NCBI GenBank assembly: GCA_029941135.1 | Contig: JAPYRI010000026.1 | Coordinates: 1 to 32,378 of the forward strand | From: Alphaproteobacteria bacterium | Lineage (GTDB): Bacteria; Pseudomonadota; Alphaproteobacteria; JAPYRI01 | Direction: 5' to 3' | Length of the DNA stretch: 32,378 nt | Shown here: positions 16,175 to 26,849 of the stretch, one piece after another | How the letters are laid out: the number at the start of each line of letters is the position of its first letter | How positions within the stretch are numbered: position 1 is the stretch's first letter | Notes under the pieces: generated by a model | Seen by the model: the letters and a program-made list of their open reading frames with translations, nothing else | Database searches by the model: none | Told to the model about the DNA's origin: nothing | Made by a program: the position numbers and the translations under genes

Positions 16175-16732
16175 ATAAAAAACCTTTGTTGGCTTTTATC
16201 CAAGGATAGGAGTTCAGAACCGCTCCTGAAACTGGCTTTCTTTTCGCCCTTGCCGAGACCCTTGGCGGCGGCCAATTGGCTCGGAGTTAAGCGGTTCACA
16301 GAACTGGGTGCGCAAGCCGCAATTCTGATCGAGATTGACGGATCCAGTATTGAAGATCCGTTCGGGTTGCCTAAGAAAAAGAGCAAACTGATCGTTTCGC
16401 GCCCAGGTGTCACGCAAGTAATCGATTTCCCAGTGCAGAACACCGGCGAGGTCGATGGCACGATATACCTGGATGACGACGGCGAGAATCGGCCCATGGC
16501 AGGCGTCGAACTTCAACTGTTGAACGACAATGCAGAGATTGTCGAGACTACGCGTTCTGCCAACGATGGGTTTTACCTATTTACCATGGTTAAGCCCGGG
16601 CACTATACGGTAGATATTCCCAAATTGGGGGGGGGGCGGCAACGCGATTTCCTAGTTGATCCGTCAGCGCCGATCGAAATCGACGCCAGAGGCAGCATCA
16701 TAAGCGACCTTGTTTTTGTTGTGCGTACTTGA
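16175..16732 (+). pseudogene. 5'-truncated C-terminus of a large envelope protein (usher-like, with Cna-B/CarboxypepD-like domain)
   Basis: The frame opens after a TGA at 16172 and has no good start codon; the first candidate is TTG 16250. The readable product is about 160-185 residues. It contains RPGVTQVIDFPVQNTGEVDG, then a beta-sandwich repeat GVELQLLN..GFYLFTMVKPGHYTVDIP that matches SdrD-B/carboxypeptidase-regulatory-like domains. In usher-like outer-membrane proteins such a domain lies at the C-terminus after the barrel. The N-terminal barrel is absent here. The usher link is inference from the flanking phrase only. Two SPOR-domain genes follow in the same direction, suggesting one former envelope operon. 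Confidence 0.5.
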
Positions 16733-16763
16733 ACTGCAATAGCCCTGAAACGTGAGTTAGAAA

Positions 16764-17206
16764 TGCGCCGTCAATTGGATGAGGAATTGGCATTAAGGGT
16801 CGACTCACTTGAGCGCATACCAAGGCGGGTTCCCCGCCGCTCGGACCCGAATGTCGGTACGGTGGTAAGCGAATAGGAGAGCACGGAAAGCGACCCGACC
16901 GTTGACTCTTCGCCCGCTTCTACAAATAAACCTGATCTGGCCGCGTCAGTCCGAACGGGCCTTCACTTAGCGTCGTATCGGACTCGGGATAATGCCGAGG
17001 CGGCTTGGAGCGAAATTTGGGGACAGCACAATAATATACTCGTCGGTCTTGATCATCGGACAAGTAAAGTAGATTTAGGACCAGGCAGAGGAGTATATTT
17101 ACGGCTGAGCGCTGTGACCGGTCAAGATAATGCTGGTGCCAAGTTAATTTGCGAGCAATTGAACGGGCAGGACCAGTACTGTGCTGTCTCGACAGCTACC
17201 AACTAA
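16764..17206 (+). pseudogene. SPOR-domain protein interrupted by an in-frame TAG
   Basis: From ATG 16764 the frame reads MRRQLDEELALRVDSLERIP and runs to a TAG at 16874-16876 (after VVSE). It then continues in the same frame with no other stop to TAA 17204-17206. The part after the TAG includes a clear SPOR (peptidoglycan-binding) domain: LHLASYRTRDNAEAAWSEI, KVDLGPGRGVYLRLSAVTG and AKLICEQLNGQDQYCAV. SPOR domains bind denuded glycan strands at division sites. There is no restart codon between the TAG and the domain. It sits directly before a second, intact SPOR gene, so it is probably a decayed paralogue. Confidence 0.65.
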
Positions 17207-17223
17207 TGATCCGGGAGTATCGG

Positions 17224-18054
17224 ATGAAATTGCCTTGCCCAGCGCAGGGAGAAAGTGTTTTGGAGCGGGCCGCCCGCCGGCAATTACGCCGGCGCAAGCC
17301 AGTGGCGATTGTGATCGTAAGGCTCTCTGCAATAGTCGTGCCTCTTTTGCTGGCAAGCGGTTGCGTCCAACAAGCGGCCGAGACCGAAATATTCCCTGGC
17401 TACGTCTTTGGCGAGGGCAAGAACAATATGCTTAATTACCCGGAAGATCCTGGCCGTACGGAATATTCTGGAGAGCGCTTGAATGTTAGATTTAAAGATC
17501 AGATGGCGAATGCTATGTCTGAGTATAGTGATCTGCAGAGCGCCCCGCCTGATCAACCACACAACATCAATTTGGGAGATGCATTAGCGGAGATAAGTCG
17601 ATCTACGCGGGCGCTTAATGACAGCGCGGCTATTCGGCCGAGCCCCTTAATAAGCGGAGATGTGGAGCTTCAGGATATGCGTACGTCGAATGTTAGAAGT
17701 GTAATAAATACTGCTCCAAATCAAACCAACGGTCGCGAACAGAAAACAGCAAAATCAATTGAGCCGGGCACACTCGAAAATTGGCAAACAGCCTTATTTT
17801 TAGCGTCCTACCGGTCAAATTCAGCCGCCGAGGCGGGCTGGCACGAAGTGAGCCAGCGATTTGCAGATCCTCTGAAAGAGTTCCAGGCTAAAATTGTTGA
17901 AGTAGATTTAGGCTCGCGAAAAGGCGGCATTTATTTTCGCTTGTTTGCCGCACCCATGGATGGGGAAGAACAGGCGCGCGCCGTTTGCCAAGTGCTGGCA
18001 AAGAGCAACCAATTTTGTCGTGTCGCCACTGCGGGCGGGCGCATCAAATGGTAA
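17224..18054 (+). CDS. SPOR-domain lipoprotein
   Basis: This encodes 276 residues from ATG 17224, which has GGGAG six bases upstream. ATG 17206 overlaps the previous stop and GTG 17302 would give a shorter signal. A hydrophobic stretch ends in the lipobox LASGC (Cys47), an unusually long n-region if the 17224 start is right. A low-complexity periplasmic linker follows. The last 75 residues form a SPOR domain (FLASYRSNSAAEAGWHEVSQ, KIVEVDLGSRKGGIYFRLFA, then AVCQVLAKSNQFCRVA). It should tether the outer membrane to peptidoglycan and accumulate at septa. It is a paralogue of the broken gene just upstream, and both share the VDLG...GxYxRL core. Confidence 0.75.
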   Translation: MKLPCPAQGESVLERAARRQLRRRKPVAIVIVRLSAIVVPLLLASGCVQQAAETEIFPGYVFGEGKNNMLNYPEDPGRTEYSGERLNVRFKDQMANAMSEYSDLQSAPPDQPHNINLGDALAEISRSTRALNDSAAIRPSPLISGDVELQDMRTSNVRSVINTAPNQTNGREQKTAKSIEPGTLENWQTALFLASYRSNSAAEAGWHEVSQRFADPLKEFQAKIVEVDLGSRKGGIYFRLFAAPMDGEEQARAVCQVLAKSNQFCRVATAGGRIKW

Positions 18055-18093
18055 GGCGAACCGTGTTTATCCAATCGTCGCGGGAGTGAAATT

Positions 18094-18945
18094 ATGATCA
18101 AAGTTATTCGCGTCCTAAGTATTGGGCTGTGTCTCGTCGTTCTTACATCGTGCGTCTCAGTAAGCCGCCTTGACACAGCTTCTACGAACGGAATTACATT
18201 TGTCATAGATGGCCGCAGTTTTGACGATATTTGGGATGCAGCCCACCAGTCGCTTACTGAGGATTTGACGATCGTCGCCGAAAATCGATTAAGCGGCTAT
18301 ATTAAGGCGACAAGTGAAGCAGATGTGGCGACCGTCAATTCTGGTGAAGTTGTTGGTATGTTTATTACCTTGATGGATGTTGAAGCTCAGCGATACTGGG
18401 TCGCAGTTGTAAGTGAGCCGCTCTATCAGCCCGAGTATATGAGCCGGAATTGGCATCTACAAGTGGCGCGGCAGATGAAAACGACGCTCGGGGAACCAAC
18501 TGCCTCCTTCATCTTTGAGCCCGATATGGCCTTGGCTGGGGAGCCGTTACGCGCTGCAATCAGTGCTGCCACGGGGGGAGAAGAGCGGGCCCGCTTTGTT
18601 GATGCCACACCGATTGCGACGGCTTTGATGGGAGACAGCATTGCGACCAATCCGTTTATGGTCGGTTATGCCTGCCAGATGGGTGCCTTGCCTCTCAGTC
18701 GGGCGGCCCACGATTCCGACAAAGTGGCACAAATTGTGGCCGAAATGGCGTCGGTGGCGCCGGAATCAATAGCTGTTGAATTGGAAGATGTGATTGCAAA
18801 GCGGGTTGAGTTCCTGGCCGACTATCAGAATGCGGCCTACGCGGAACGGTACCGGTCAACCGTCGAAAAGGTCGCTTCGGCGGAGCAAGAAAGCACCCCG
18901 GGAACGGACGAATTGGCGCTCACGGTCCGCCCGCTATATGTTTAA
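18094..18945 (+). CDS. Chimeric ORF: lipoprotein joined in frame to indolepyruvate ferredoxin oxidoreductase
   Basis: ATG 18094 has GGGAG upstream and starts a signal with the lipobox LTSC (Cys20). Residues 21 to about 133 look like a complete small-lipoprotein domain (FDDIWDAAHQSLTEDLTIV, GYIKATSEAD, GEVVGMFITLMD, ending QVARQMKTTLG). From about residue 135 the sequence changes to that of the C-terminal region of 2-oxoacid (indolepyruvate) ferredoxin oxidoreductase: FVDATPIATALMGDSIATNP, then FMVGYACQMGALPLS. The lipoprotein has therefore lost its stop codon and run into a cytosolic enzyme fragment. The frame ends at TAA 18943 because of a one-base shift. It is probably the scar of a large deletion. 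The product could still be a lipoprotein with a useless tail. Confidence 0.65.
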   Translation: MIKVIRVLSIGLCLVVLTSCVSVSRLDTASTNGITFVIDGRSFDDIWDAAHQSLTEDLTIVAENRLSGYIKATSEADVATVNSGEVVGMFITLMDVEAQRYWVAVVSEPLYQPEYMSRNWHLQVARQMKTTLGEPTASFIFEPDMALAGEPLRAAISAATGGEERARFVDATPIATALMGDSIATNPFMVGYACQMGALPLSRAAHDSDKVAQIVAEMASVAPESIAVELEDVIAKRVEFLADYQNAAYAERYRSTVEKVASAEQESTPGTDELALTVRPLYV

Positions 18946-19438
18946 ATTGATGGCCTACAAGGACGAGTATGAAGTCGCGCGTCTCTATACCGATGGCCGG
19001 TTCGAAGAGAAAATACGGCGTCAGTTTGAGGGCGACATTAGACTCGAATTTAATTTGGCGCCGCCGCTTTTGACGCCAAAGGATTCAAAAACCGGTCACT
19101 TGACCAAGCGTCCCTGTGGGGCTTGGATGATGGGCGGGTTCAGGATACTGGCCAAGTTCAAGGGGCTGCGCGGGACTAAATTTGATTTATTCGGTTACAC
19201 CGAAGAGCGCAAAACTGAACGTCGCCTGATTCGTGATTATGAAGCTAGATTGGACCAGATACTTGCCAGTTTGAACCGTGGCAATCATGGTATTGCGGTC
19301 AGGATTGCATCTCTGCCAGATCACATACGCGGTTACGGGCATGTGAAGGAAGCCGCGATCGCGCAAGCCAGGGTCGAAGAGCAAGAACTGGTGTCGGCTT
19401 TTGAGGGCGGTCACAACCGGGCCGTAGCGGCAGAGTAA
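18494..19438 (+). pseudogene. Indolepyruvate ferredoxin oxidoreductase, C-terminal fragment with frameshift
   Basis: Bases from about 18494 encode the family's C-terminal third. Up to V at 18925-18927 it is read in the frame of the lipoprotein. After one extra base (around c18928) it resumes as ARYMFKLMAYKDEYEVARLY, then FEGDIRLEFNLAPPLL, GLRGTKFDLFGYTEERK and LPDHIRGYGHVKEAA, ending at TAA 19438. These blocks are typical of the long fused bacterial IOR. The N-terminal thiamine-diphosphate and ferredoxin-like regions (about 800 residues) are missing. The enzyme would oxidatively decarboxylate aryl pyruvates, so this fragment cannot be active. Confidence 0.75.
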
Positions 19439-19492
19439 ACGGTCTGCCTAAGAAGAGGCCGGTCAGTAGTGTGGCTGAGTAGAGGAAATAGT

Positions 19493-20545
19493 TTGAGCTT
19501 CCTTCCCGAAACAACGCGAGACCAAAAAGCTATCGCCGTTTGGCTGATCGTCAGTGCAGCATTGGTATTTGGTATGGTTGTGCTAGGCGGCGTGACGCGC
19601 CTCACCCATTCCGGACTATCCATGGTCAACTGGCGCCCTGTCACCGGTTTTTTGCCGCCAATCGGGGAAGTCGAATGGGGTCAAGCCTTTGACGAATATA
19701 AGAAGTATCCCGAGTACCAAAAAATAAACAAAGGCATGACCGTAGACGGCTTTAAGCAAATTTTTTGGTTTGAATTCTCCCATCGACTGCTCGGACGATT
19801 GATCGGCCTCGTTTTTTTTATCCCCTTTCTTTATTTCACAGTTCGGCGACGCGTGGGGCGGCGCTTGTTTCCGAAATTGCTTGTCATGTTTGTGCTTGGC
19901 GGCATGCAGGGTGTTCTCGGCTGGTACATGGTGAAAAGCGGACTTGTCGATCGGCCTGATGTCAGCCACCTGCGATTGACCGCTCACTTAGGGGCGGCCT
20001 TGTTGATCTACGGCTATATTCTGTGGGTTGCCCTGGGTCTATTGGGGTCGGGGACATCAGACAATGATCCGGCTGCGGCCCGTTTACGGCCGTTTACATT
20101 GGTGCTGGTTGCCGCTGTTGGTTTGGTAGCTCTTTCCGGCGGACTGGTCGCCGGTCTCGATGCGGGATTTCACTACAATACGTTTCCAATGATGGGCGAC
20201 AATTGGGTGCCAGACGGCCTCTTCGCTCTAAAGCCGTGGTGGACTAATTTCATCGAAAACTGCACAACGGTGCAGTTCGATCACCGTTTATTAGCGGAAA
20301 GTCTATTGCTTGCCGCCATTGGAATATACCTGTGGGCGCGGCGCCTGGGATTGTCCGGCCGGGCCCGGGCTGCACTTTTGGCCTTGGCGGGTATTATGAC
20401 TTTTCAGGCTGTCCTCGGCATAACGACACTTGTGTTAGTAATCCCCGTTCCGCTTGCTGCAGCGCATCAGGCGGGGGCTCTTGTCGTCTTGGCCTGCGCC
20501 GTATGGGCGGCCCGTGCATTAAGTCCTGTCGACATAGATAATTAG
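19493..20545 (+). CDS. ctaA: Heme A synthase, COX15/CtaA family
   Basis: This encodes 350 residues from TTG 19493, chosen because AGAGGAA lies six bases upstream. A GTG at 19469 would add eight residues. The protein oxidises heme O to heme A for the aa3-type cytochrome oxidase in the inner membrane. Eight hydrophobic spans are visible, with the four heme-ligand histidines at 97 (FEFSHRLLGR), 165 (RLTAHLGAA), 264 (QFDHRLLAE) and 325 (AAHQAGAL). The length and the GGVTRLTHSGLSMVNWRPV start are typical of alphaproteobacterial and mitochondrial COX15. No other cytochrome-oxidase gene is adjacent. Confidence 0.93.
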   Translation: MSFLPETTRDQKAIAVWLIVSAALVFGMVVLGGVTRLTHSGLSMVNWRPVTGFLPPIGEVEWGQAFDEYKKYPEYQKINKGMTVDGFKQIFWFEFSHRLLGRLIGLVFFIPFLYFTVRRRVGRRLFPKLLVMFVLGGMQGVLGWYMVKSGLVDRPDVSHLRLTAHLGAALLIYGYILWVALGLLGSGTSDNDPAAARLRPFTLVLVAAVGLVALSGGLVAGLDAGFHYNTFPMMGDNWVPDGLFALKPWWTNFIENCTTVQFDHRLLAESLLLAAIGIYLWARRLGLSGRARAALLALAGIMTFQAVLGITTLVLVIPVPLAAAHQAGALVVLACAVWAARALSPVDIDN

Positions 20546-20569
20546 GAATCTGCCATATAATTCTTGATA

Positions 20570-21196
20570 TTAGCGCTCAGTGCCGCCTTGTGCTGGGGTG
20601 GTCAGGGGATTGAACTTCGCCAGTTGATCATTCACGAGATCAAGGGCCTTTTGAATTTCGAGAGTGGTTAATCGGTTTCGTACATCGGAACTTTGTGCAC
20701 GAGCATCACTGTCGCCCAGGTGCGCACCGATGGTGAACCACATATATGCTCGCACCGGGTCCCGGGAGACGCCATAGCCGTTCATATACATTGTTCCCAG
20801 GTTAGAGATTGCCGTGGGATCACCCTTACGGGCCGCTTTCAGATACCATACGCTGGCTTCCGAGTAATCCAGCGGTACGCCTAAGCCATAAAAGTAGGCC
20901 GAACCCACGTTGGACAAACCTGTGATGTTCCCTTGCTGGGCTGCTTTTAGGTGCCAGCCGAATGCTTTGTGTGCGTCCCAAGTAATATCCAGACCGTGGC
21001 GGTATAATTCGCCCAGATAAATCTGAGCATTGGAATCACCAGTCGCTGCCCTGACCCGGAAGCGACTGAATGCGGCCTCGGGTTTGCCGCTTTGGGCAAC
21101 CACCAAGGAATCCCCTATCGCTGCCTTGGCAGAAATGGCAAACGAAGTCACTAACAGGACAGCGGTGATACCGCCAGTGGCGGTCGAACGAATCAT
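20570..21196 (-). CDS. Exported Sel1-repeat (TPR-like) protein
   Basis: This encodes 208 residues from ATG 21196 with GGGAGGA upstream. The open frame to 21250 is longer but has no site. Residues 1-24 are a signal peptide (AISAKAA). Sel1-like repeats follow: NAQIYLGELYRHGLDITWDA, GNITGLSNVGSAYFYGLGVP and DPTAISNLGTMYMNGYGVS, each about 36 residues. Such solenoids act as protein-interaction scaffolds in the periplasm. It converges with ctaA and diverges from the lysophospholipase-like gene. Confidence 0.85.
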   Translation of the reverse strand: MIRSTATGGITAVLLVTSFAISAKAAIGDSLVVAQSGKPEAAFSRFRVRAATGDSNAQIYLGELYRHGLDITWDAHKAFGWHLKAAQQGNITGLSNVGSAYFYGLGVPLDYSEASVWYLKAARKGDPTAISNLGTMYMNGYGVSRDPVRAYMWFTIGAHLGDSDARAQSSDVRNRLTTLEIQKALDLVNDQLAKFNPLTTPAQGGTER

Positions 21197-21265
21197 GCTG
21201 TAATCCTCCCAGCGGTATGGTAACCGGAATGGCACCAATTGTCGGTGCATAATTTGGATTTAGAG

Positions 21266-22219
21266 ATGATTTCAGACGACCCGGATTTAATGAAACAACC
21301 CCCGGGTGGCACTATTGAGGTGATGTCGGCGCGGGATGGTTCCCGATTACGCTATGGTGTTTGGCCTGTACCCATCGCCGATCGCCGCGGAGCGGTGTTG
21401 CTGCTTCACGGGCGTACCGAATTTATTGAGAAACACTTCGAAACAATTGCCGATCTTTTGGCGCGCCGATTTTCGGTGTTTACGCTCGACTGGCGTGGCC
21501 AGGGCTTGTCCGATGCGATGAACGGAAATCCTTTGAAGGGACACGTCCGAGACTACGATGAATATCTTGATGACCTGGATTTGTTTGTGCGCATAGTGGT
21601 TCACAGGGAAGATAATTTGCCCTTCTTTGTACTGGGACACTCCATGGGAGCTCACCTCGCACTGCGTTACGAACACCTGCATCCGGAAGCCGTGAAAGGC
21701 ATGATCATGTGCGCTCCAATGATTAAATTATTAGGTCGGCGGGTGATCGGAGTTCTATCTCAAATTGCCAGCCGGTCTCTGGTGGCGATTGGATTTCGCA
21801 ATAATTATATTCCTGGACAAGCGGCCTATTGGGAAGCCAGACGAAATTTTGAGGGCAACCCTCTTACCTCCGATCCCTGCCGTTATAAGTTGACGACGGA
21901 TTGGATCGATCGGAATGCCAACTTGGCGGTGGGCCCACCAACCTTCAGCTGGTTGAGTGCAATGTTTCGCTCCATCGCCGTCACTCATCAAACGACCTTT
22001 CGCGCAGCCATCATCACACCGGTCCTTATCGTTGCGGCAGGGCGCGATTCGGTCGTCTCGACGGATGGCGCCAAAGAATATAGCGAACGGCTGCCGGGGT
22101 TTGAGTTTGTGTCGATTGATGGTGCCCAGCACGAAATATTGCACGAGCGAGACGACTTGCGCGATGCGTTTTGGGCTGCGTTTGATCAGTTTGTCGAGGA
22201 AATTCTTTCGCCGTCTTGA
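21266..22219 (+). CDS. Alpha/beta hydrolase, lysophospholipase (PldB)-like
   Basis: This encodes 317 residues from ATG 21266, which has GGA seven bases upstream. TTG 21239 would add nine residues. The catalytic elbow is GHSMGAH with Ser126. AAGRDSVVS supplies the Asp and GAQHEIL the His. The N-terminal LLLHGRTEFIEKHFETIADL and DWRGQGLSD are typical of the Hydrolase_4/PldB monoacylglycerol-lipase group in alphaproteobacteria. No signal peptide is seen, so it acts in the cytosol or at the inner membrane face. Its TGA abuts the convergent hisN stop without a spacer. Confidence 0.85.
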   Translation: MISDDPDLMKQPPGGTIEVMSARDGSRLRYGVWPVPIADRRGAVLLLHGRTEFIEKHFETIADLLARRFSVFTLDWRGQGLSDAMNGNPLKGHVRDYDEYLDDLDLFVRIVVHREDNLPFFVLGHSMGAHLALRYEHLHPEAVKGMIMCAPMIKLLGRRVIGVLSQIASRSLVAIGFRNNYIPGQAAYWEARRNFEGNPLTSDPCRYKLTTDWIDRNANLAVGPPTFSWLSAMFRSIAVTHQTTFRAAIITPVLIVAAGRDSVVSTDGAKEYSERLPGFEFVSIDGAQHEILHERDDLRDAFWAAFDQFVEEILSPS

Positions 22220-23049
22220 TTAGGCGGCCGAATTCAGTATTTCAAGCACATGCTGATGAAGGGCCGGATCGCCCGCAGCGACCGCCAGTCCCCCATTTTC
22301 AGGTGGCCCGCCTTTCCAATCCGTGATGACGCCGCCCGCGCCCCGTACAATCGGGACGAGGGCTTGAATATCAAAGGGCTTAAGCGAGCCTTCAATTACC
22401 AAGTCGATCAAGCCGTGGGCGAGCATGCAGTAGGCGTAGCAATCCAACCCGAAGCGCCGGTAAGAGACTTGAGACGACACGGCATCAAAGGCGGCAAGTT
22501 GACGGTCGTCTTCGAACATACTGCGGTCGGTACAATAAAGAGATGCTTGGCTGATATCGCCGCAGGCGCGGGTGTGAAGGGGCCGGCCGTTTAAGGTGGC
22601 GCCGTCCGGGCCGCCGATAAAGCGCTCTCCTGTGTAGGGTTGATCCATGATCCCGGCGACTGCGCGCGAGCCATCATTGATGCCAATAAGCATGCCCCAT
22701 GTGGGTACACCGGAGATGAAAGATTTGGTCCCATCAATGGGATCTATCACCCAAGTCACTGGGGGTGTGCTGCCGGGCGCGGCAGGCTGATTGCCAAATT
22801 CTTCGCCCAAAATACCGTGGTCCGGATAGGTTTCCCCAATCATCCGTCGCATGATTTCTTCGGCGCCCCGATCGGCCGCCGTTACCGGATCAAAGGGTCG
22901 GGTGCCGTCCGATTTATCCTCGAGCGCTAAATCCGCTGAATTTGCGCGGAAATGGCCGAGGACGATATCTTTAGCCGCGTCTGCCAGCGTGCCGGCAAAA
23001 CGTAAATACTCCCGTGCGCGATCATCATCCAACCCCGCCGGAGATTGGC

Positions 23050-23053
<4 letters not shown>
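22220..23053 (-). CDS. hisN: Histidinol-phosphatase of the inositol monophosphatase family
   Basis: This is a 277-residue phosphatase of the Li-sensitive Mg2+-dependent family. Metal-binding residues are seen in GILGEEFG and in WVIDPIDGTKSF, followed by ISGVPTWGMLIG. The second site is GSLKPFDIQALVPIVRGAGG. The detailed wording of these motifs fits HisN-type histidinol-phosphatase better than SuhB. It would remove phosphate from histidinol phosphate in histidine synthesis. The ATG overlaps the stop of typA by four bases, so it is translationally coupled to it. Confidence 0.82.
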
Positions 23054-24897
<1,844 letters not shown>

Positions 24898-25011
24898 GGT
24901 AACTCAATCGCAGCTAATAAAAAGGGTGTGGATAAGCAGGCGGCGCAGTATAGCGATGCGGCTCTTCCCCTCAAGCCTTAAGGTGTAAGAATTAACGAAG
25001 CGCTAAATGGG

Positions 25012-25686
25012 TCAAAATTCGGCGGCAGTTCGCGCTTCGGCTGTGCGGCGTTTGGCGCGGCGCTCCAAGGCAACCCGCCGCCGCTCTGCTTTCCACAGAT
25101 TCTGAACTTTTCGCTGGTAGGGGATATAACGGGCACGGGTGCGGGAATGATAATACCCGATAGCTTTGTTCCACGACCGTCCCTTTTTGCGTAAGGTTTT
25201 GAGGAACACGGCTGCGTAGGCAATATTGGTGTAGGGGTCAAATGCGTCTTCAAGCGATGAAAACGCTTCAGGGTGGTAGTGCAAATTAATCTGCATACAG
25301 CCCACATCGATACTGCTAATGCCGCTGGCTTGAAGCGTCTTTACGGCGGCAATGGCGGCATTTTTCGTGCGGTGGTACCGGGACTGACCGCGCGCGTTTA
25401 CCGTCCACGGCCAGGCAACATTTTCCCCCGTCGAGCGGAGCCATTTGCCGGTCTCCACCAAGGAAACGGTCGATAACAACATCCTCGGTAACCGTTGTTC
25501 CTGCTCATTTATTTGGGCTGAGTTCTGACAATGATTGAGGTCGTTTTCCGCCGTATAGTGCGAGGTACCGGGGCTGGTAGCGGCTGCAGCGTTAGACACC
25601 CACAGGGTCAACCAGAGGGCGGCGAGGAGATTGAGCAAACGCCCCGGTCTCCATTCTTGAGAATTTTTGTGTAGAGTTCTGGCCAT
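25012..25686 (-). CDS. Secreted lytic transglycosylase (SLT domain)
   Basis: This is a 224-residue protein with a signal peptide ending near SNAAAA (residue 36). The SLT-like fold is shown by LLSTVSLVETGKW (likely catalytic Glu78), IDVGCMQINLHYHPEAF and DPYTNIAYAAVFLKTL, then KAIGYYHSRT. It cuts peptidoglycan glycan strands in the periplasm. The C-terminus is a very basic helix rich in Arg and Ala (VALERRAKRRTAEAR), possibly for wall binding. It does not belong to any obvious secretion cluster here. The gap to typA shows no terminator. Confidence 0.85.
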   Translation of the reverse strand: MARTLHKNSQEWRPGRLLNLLAALWLTLWVSNAAAATSPGTSHYTAENDLNHCQNSAQINEQEQRLPRMLLSTVSLVETGKWLRSTGENVAWPWTVNARGQSRYHRTKNAAIAAVKTLQASGISSIDVGCMQINLHYHPEAFSSLEDAFDPYTNIAYAAVFLKTLRKKGRSWNKAIGYYHSRTRARYIPYQRKVQNLWKAERRRVALERRAKRRTAEARTAAEF

Positions 25687-25745
25687 AGCATAGGGGTAAC
25701 CGCAATCCCTGTGCCAATCTTGTCTTCAAGCCACCGAAATTGAAA

Positions 25746-26684
25746 TCAAGAGCGAGGGCCTAAATCAGATATGTCAATCTGGGCCAAAGCACTCACCAAT
25801 TCGCCCATGTGGTCGATCAATTGGTTTAAGGCCGGTAGACGTTCGATTAACTCTTCGTCCATATAGAGTCCGCGGCTAATCTCGATTTGAAGAGCATGCA
25901 TGCCTTTTGCGGGTTGACCGTACCGTTGAACAGTATGTCCGCCGGCAAAAGGCGCATTGCGGGTGACCGAATAACCTTGATTGAGCAGAACGCGTTCCAC
26001 GGTTTCAATCACCACCGGCGCGCAACTGGCTCCGAATCGATCACCCAAAATTATGTCTGGGCGTTGATACCCTGTGGTGCGGGACCGGCGCCCGGCGTTC
26101 GACGGCATCGAATGGCAATCCACCAGCACCGCACAGTCAAATCGGTTTGTAGTTTCTTCGATGAGATCCGAAAGTGTGTCATGATAGGGCATGTAAAGGG
26201 TTTCTATCCGGCGCTCAGCTTCGGCAAGGGGTAGTTTATCGGCATATATCTCGAGACCTTCGGCGACGATTCTTGCGACCGTTCCGAAACCGCCGGCGAC
26301 CCTATATGAAGTGGTGTTGGCATAGGTCGGCAGCGGATCGCAAAACATTGCCGGGTCCAATTCATAGGGTTCACGATTCACGTCCAGATAGGCGCGGGGA
26401 AAGTTGGCTTTCAGCAAAGGTGAGCCGAGAGTCGGTGCAGAACTGAATATCTCGTCGACAAAACAGTCTTCGGATCTGCGCAAAGTAAGTAAATCCAATT
26501 GCGTCCTGCACAGAAAATCATCCGGATAGTCGGAACCGCTGTGGGGCGAACAGTAGATTATCGGCGATTTCTGGGTGATCGGCGCATCAACTTCGAACGG
26601 CTCTCGTACGTAGTCCAGATCGAACGCTTCGCTGCCACGGAGATAATCTATGGGAAGCTCCCTTGGTGACTGGTGACCTGCCAA
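25746..26684 (-). CDS. N-formylglutamate amidohydrolase family protein
   Basis: This encodes up to 312 residues. The longest frame starts at TTG 26684 and lacks a clear ribosome binding site, so the true start is uncertain. Family motifs are IIYCSPHSGSDYP, FVDEIF, LKANFPRAYLDVNRE and VLVDCHSMPS, with His/Glu/Asp metal ligands, then QRPDIILGDRFG and ALQIEISRGLYMDE. It hydrolyses N-formylglutamate (or a similar N-formyl amino acid) in histidine breakdown. No hut genes are nearby, so the exact substrate is open. Confidence 0.87.
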   Translation of the reverse strand: MAGHQSPRELPIDYLRGSEAFDLDYVREPFEVDAPITQKSPIIYCSPHSGSDYPDDFLCRTQLDLLTLRRSEDCFVDEIFSSAPTLGSPLLKANFPRAYLDVNREPYELDPAMFCDPLPTYANTTSYRVAGGFGTVARIVAEGLEIYADKLPLAEAERRIETLYMPYHDTLSDLIEETTNRFDCAVLVDCHSMPSNAGRRSRTTGYQRPDIILGDRFGASCAPVVIETVERVLLNQGYSVTRNAPFAGGHTVQRYGQPAKGMHALQIEISRGLYMDEELIERLPALNQLIDHMGELVSALAQIDISDLGPRS

Positions 26685-26849
26685 ACCGATCTACGACCTA
26701 AATTAAGCCCGGCTAAACCATCTTAACACGTTTTCTTCAGCCGCGTGAACGGCAGGAAAGGGCGGTGGTCGGCGGCTTATGGGATTATTAATGTATATAC
26801 CCCAAACTATGTCTCTTGGTTCCAGTTTTCCCTTTGAGGGCAATACGTT

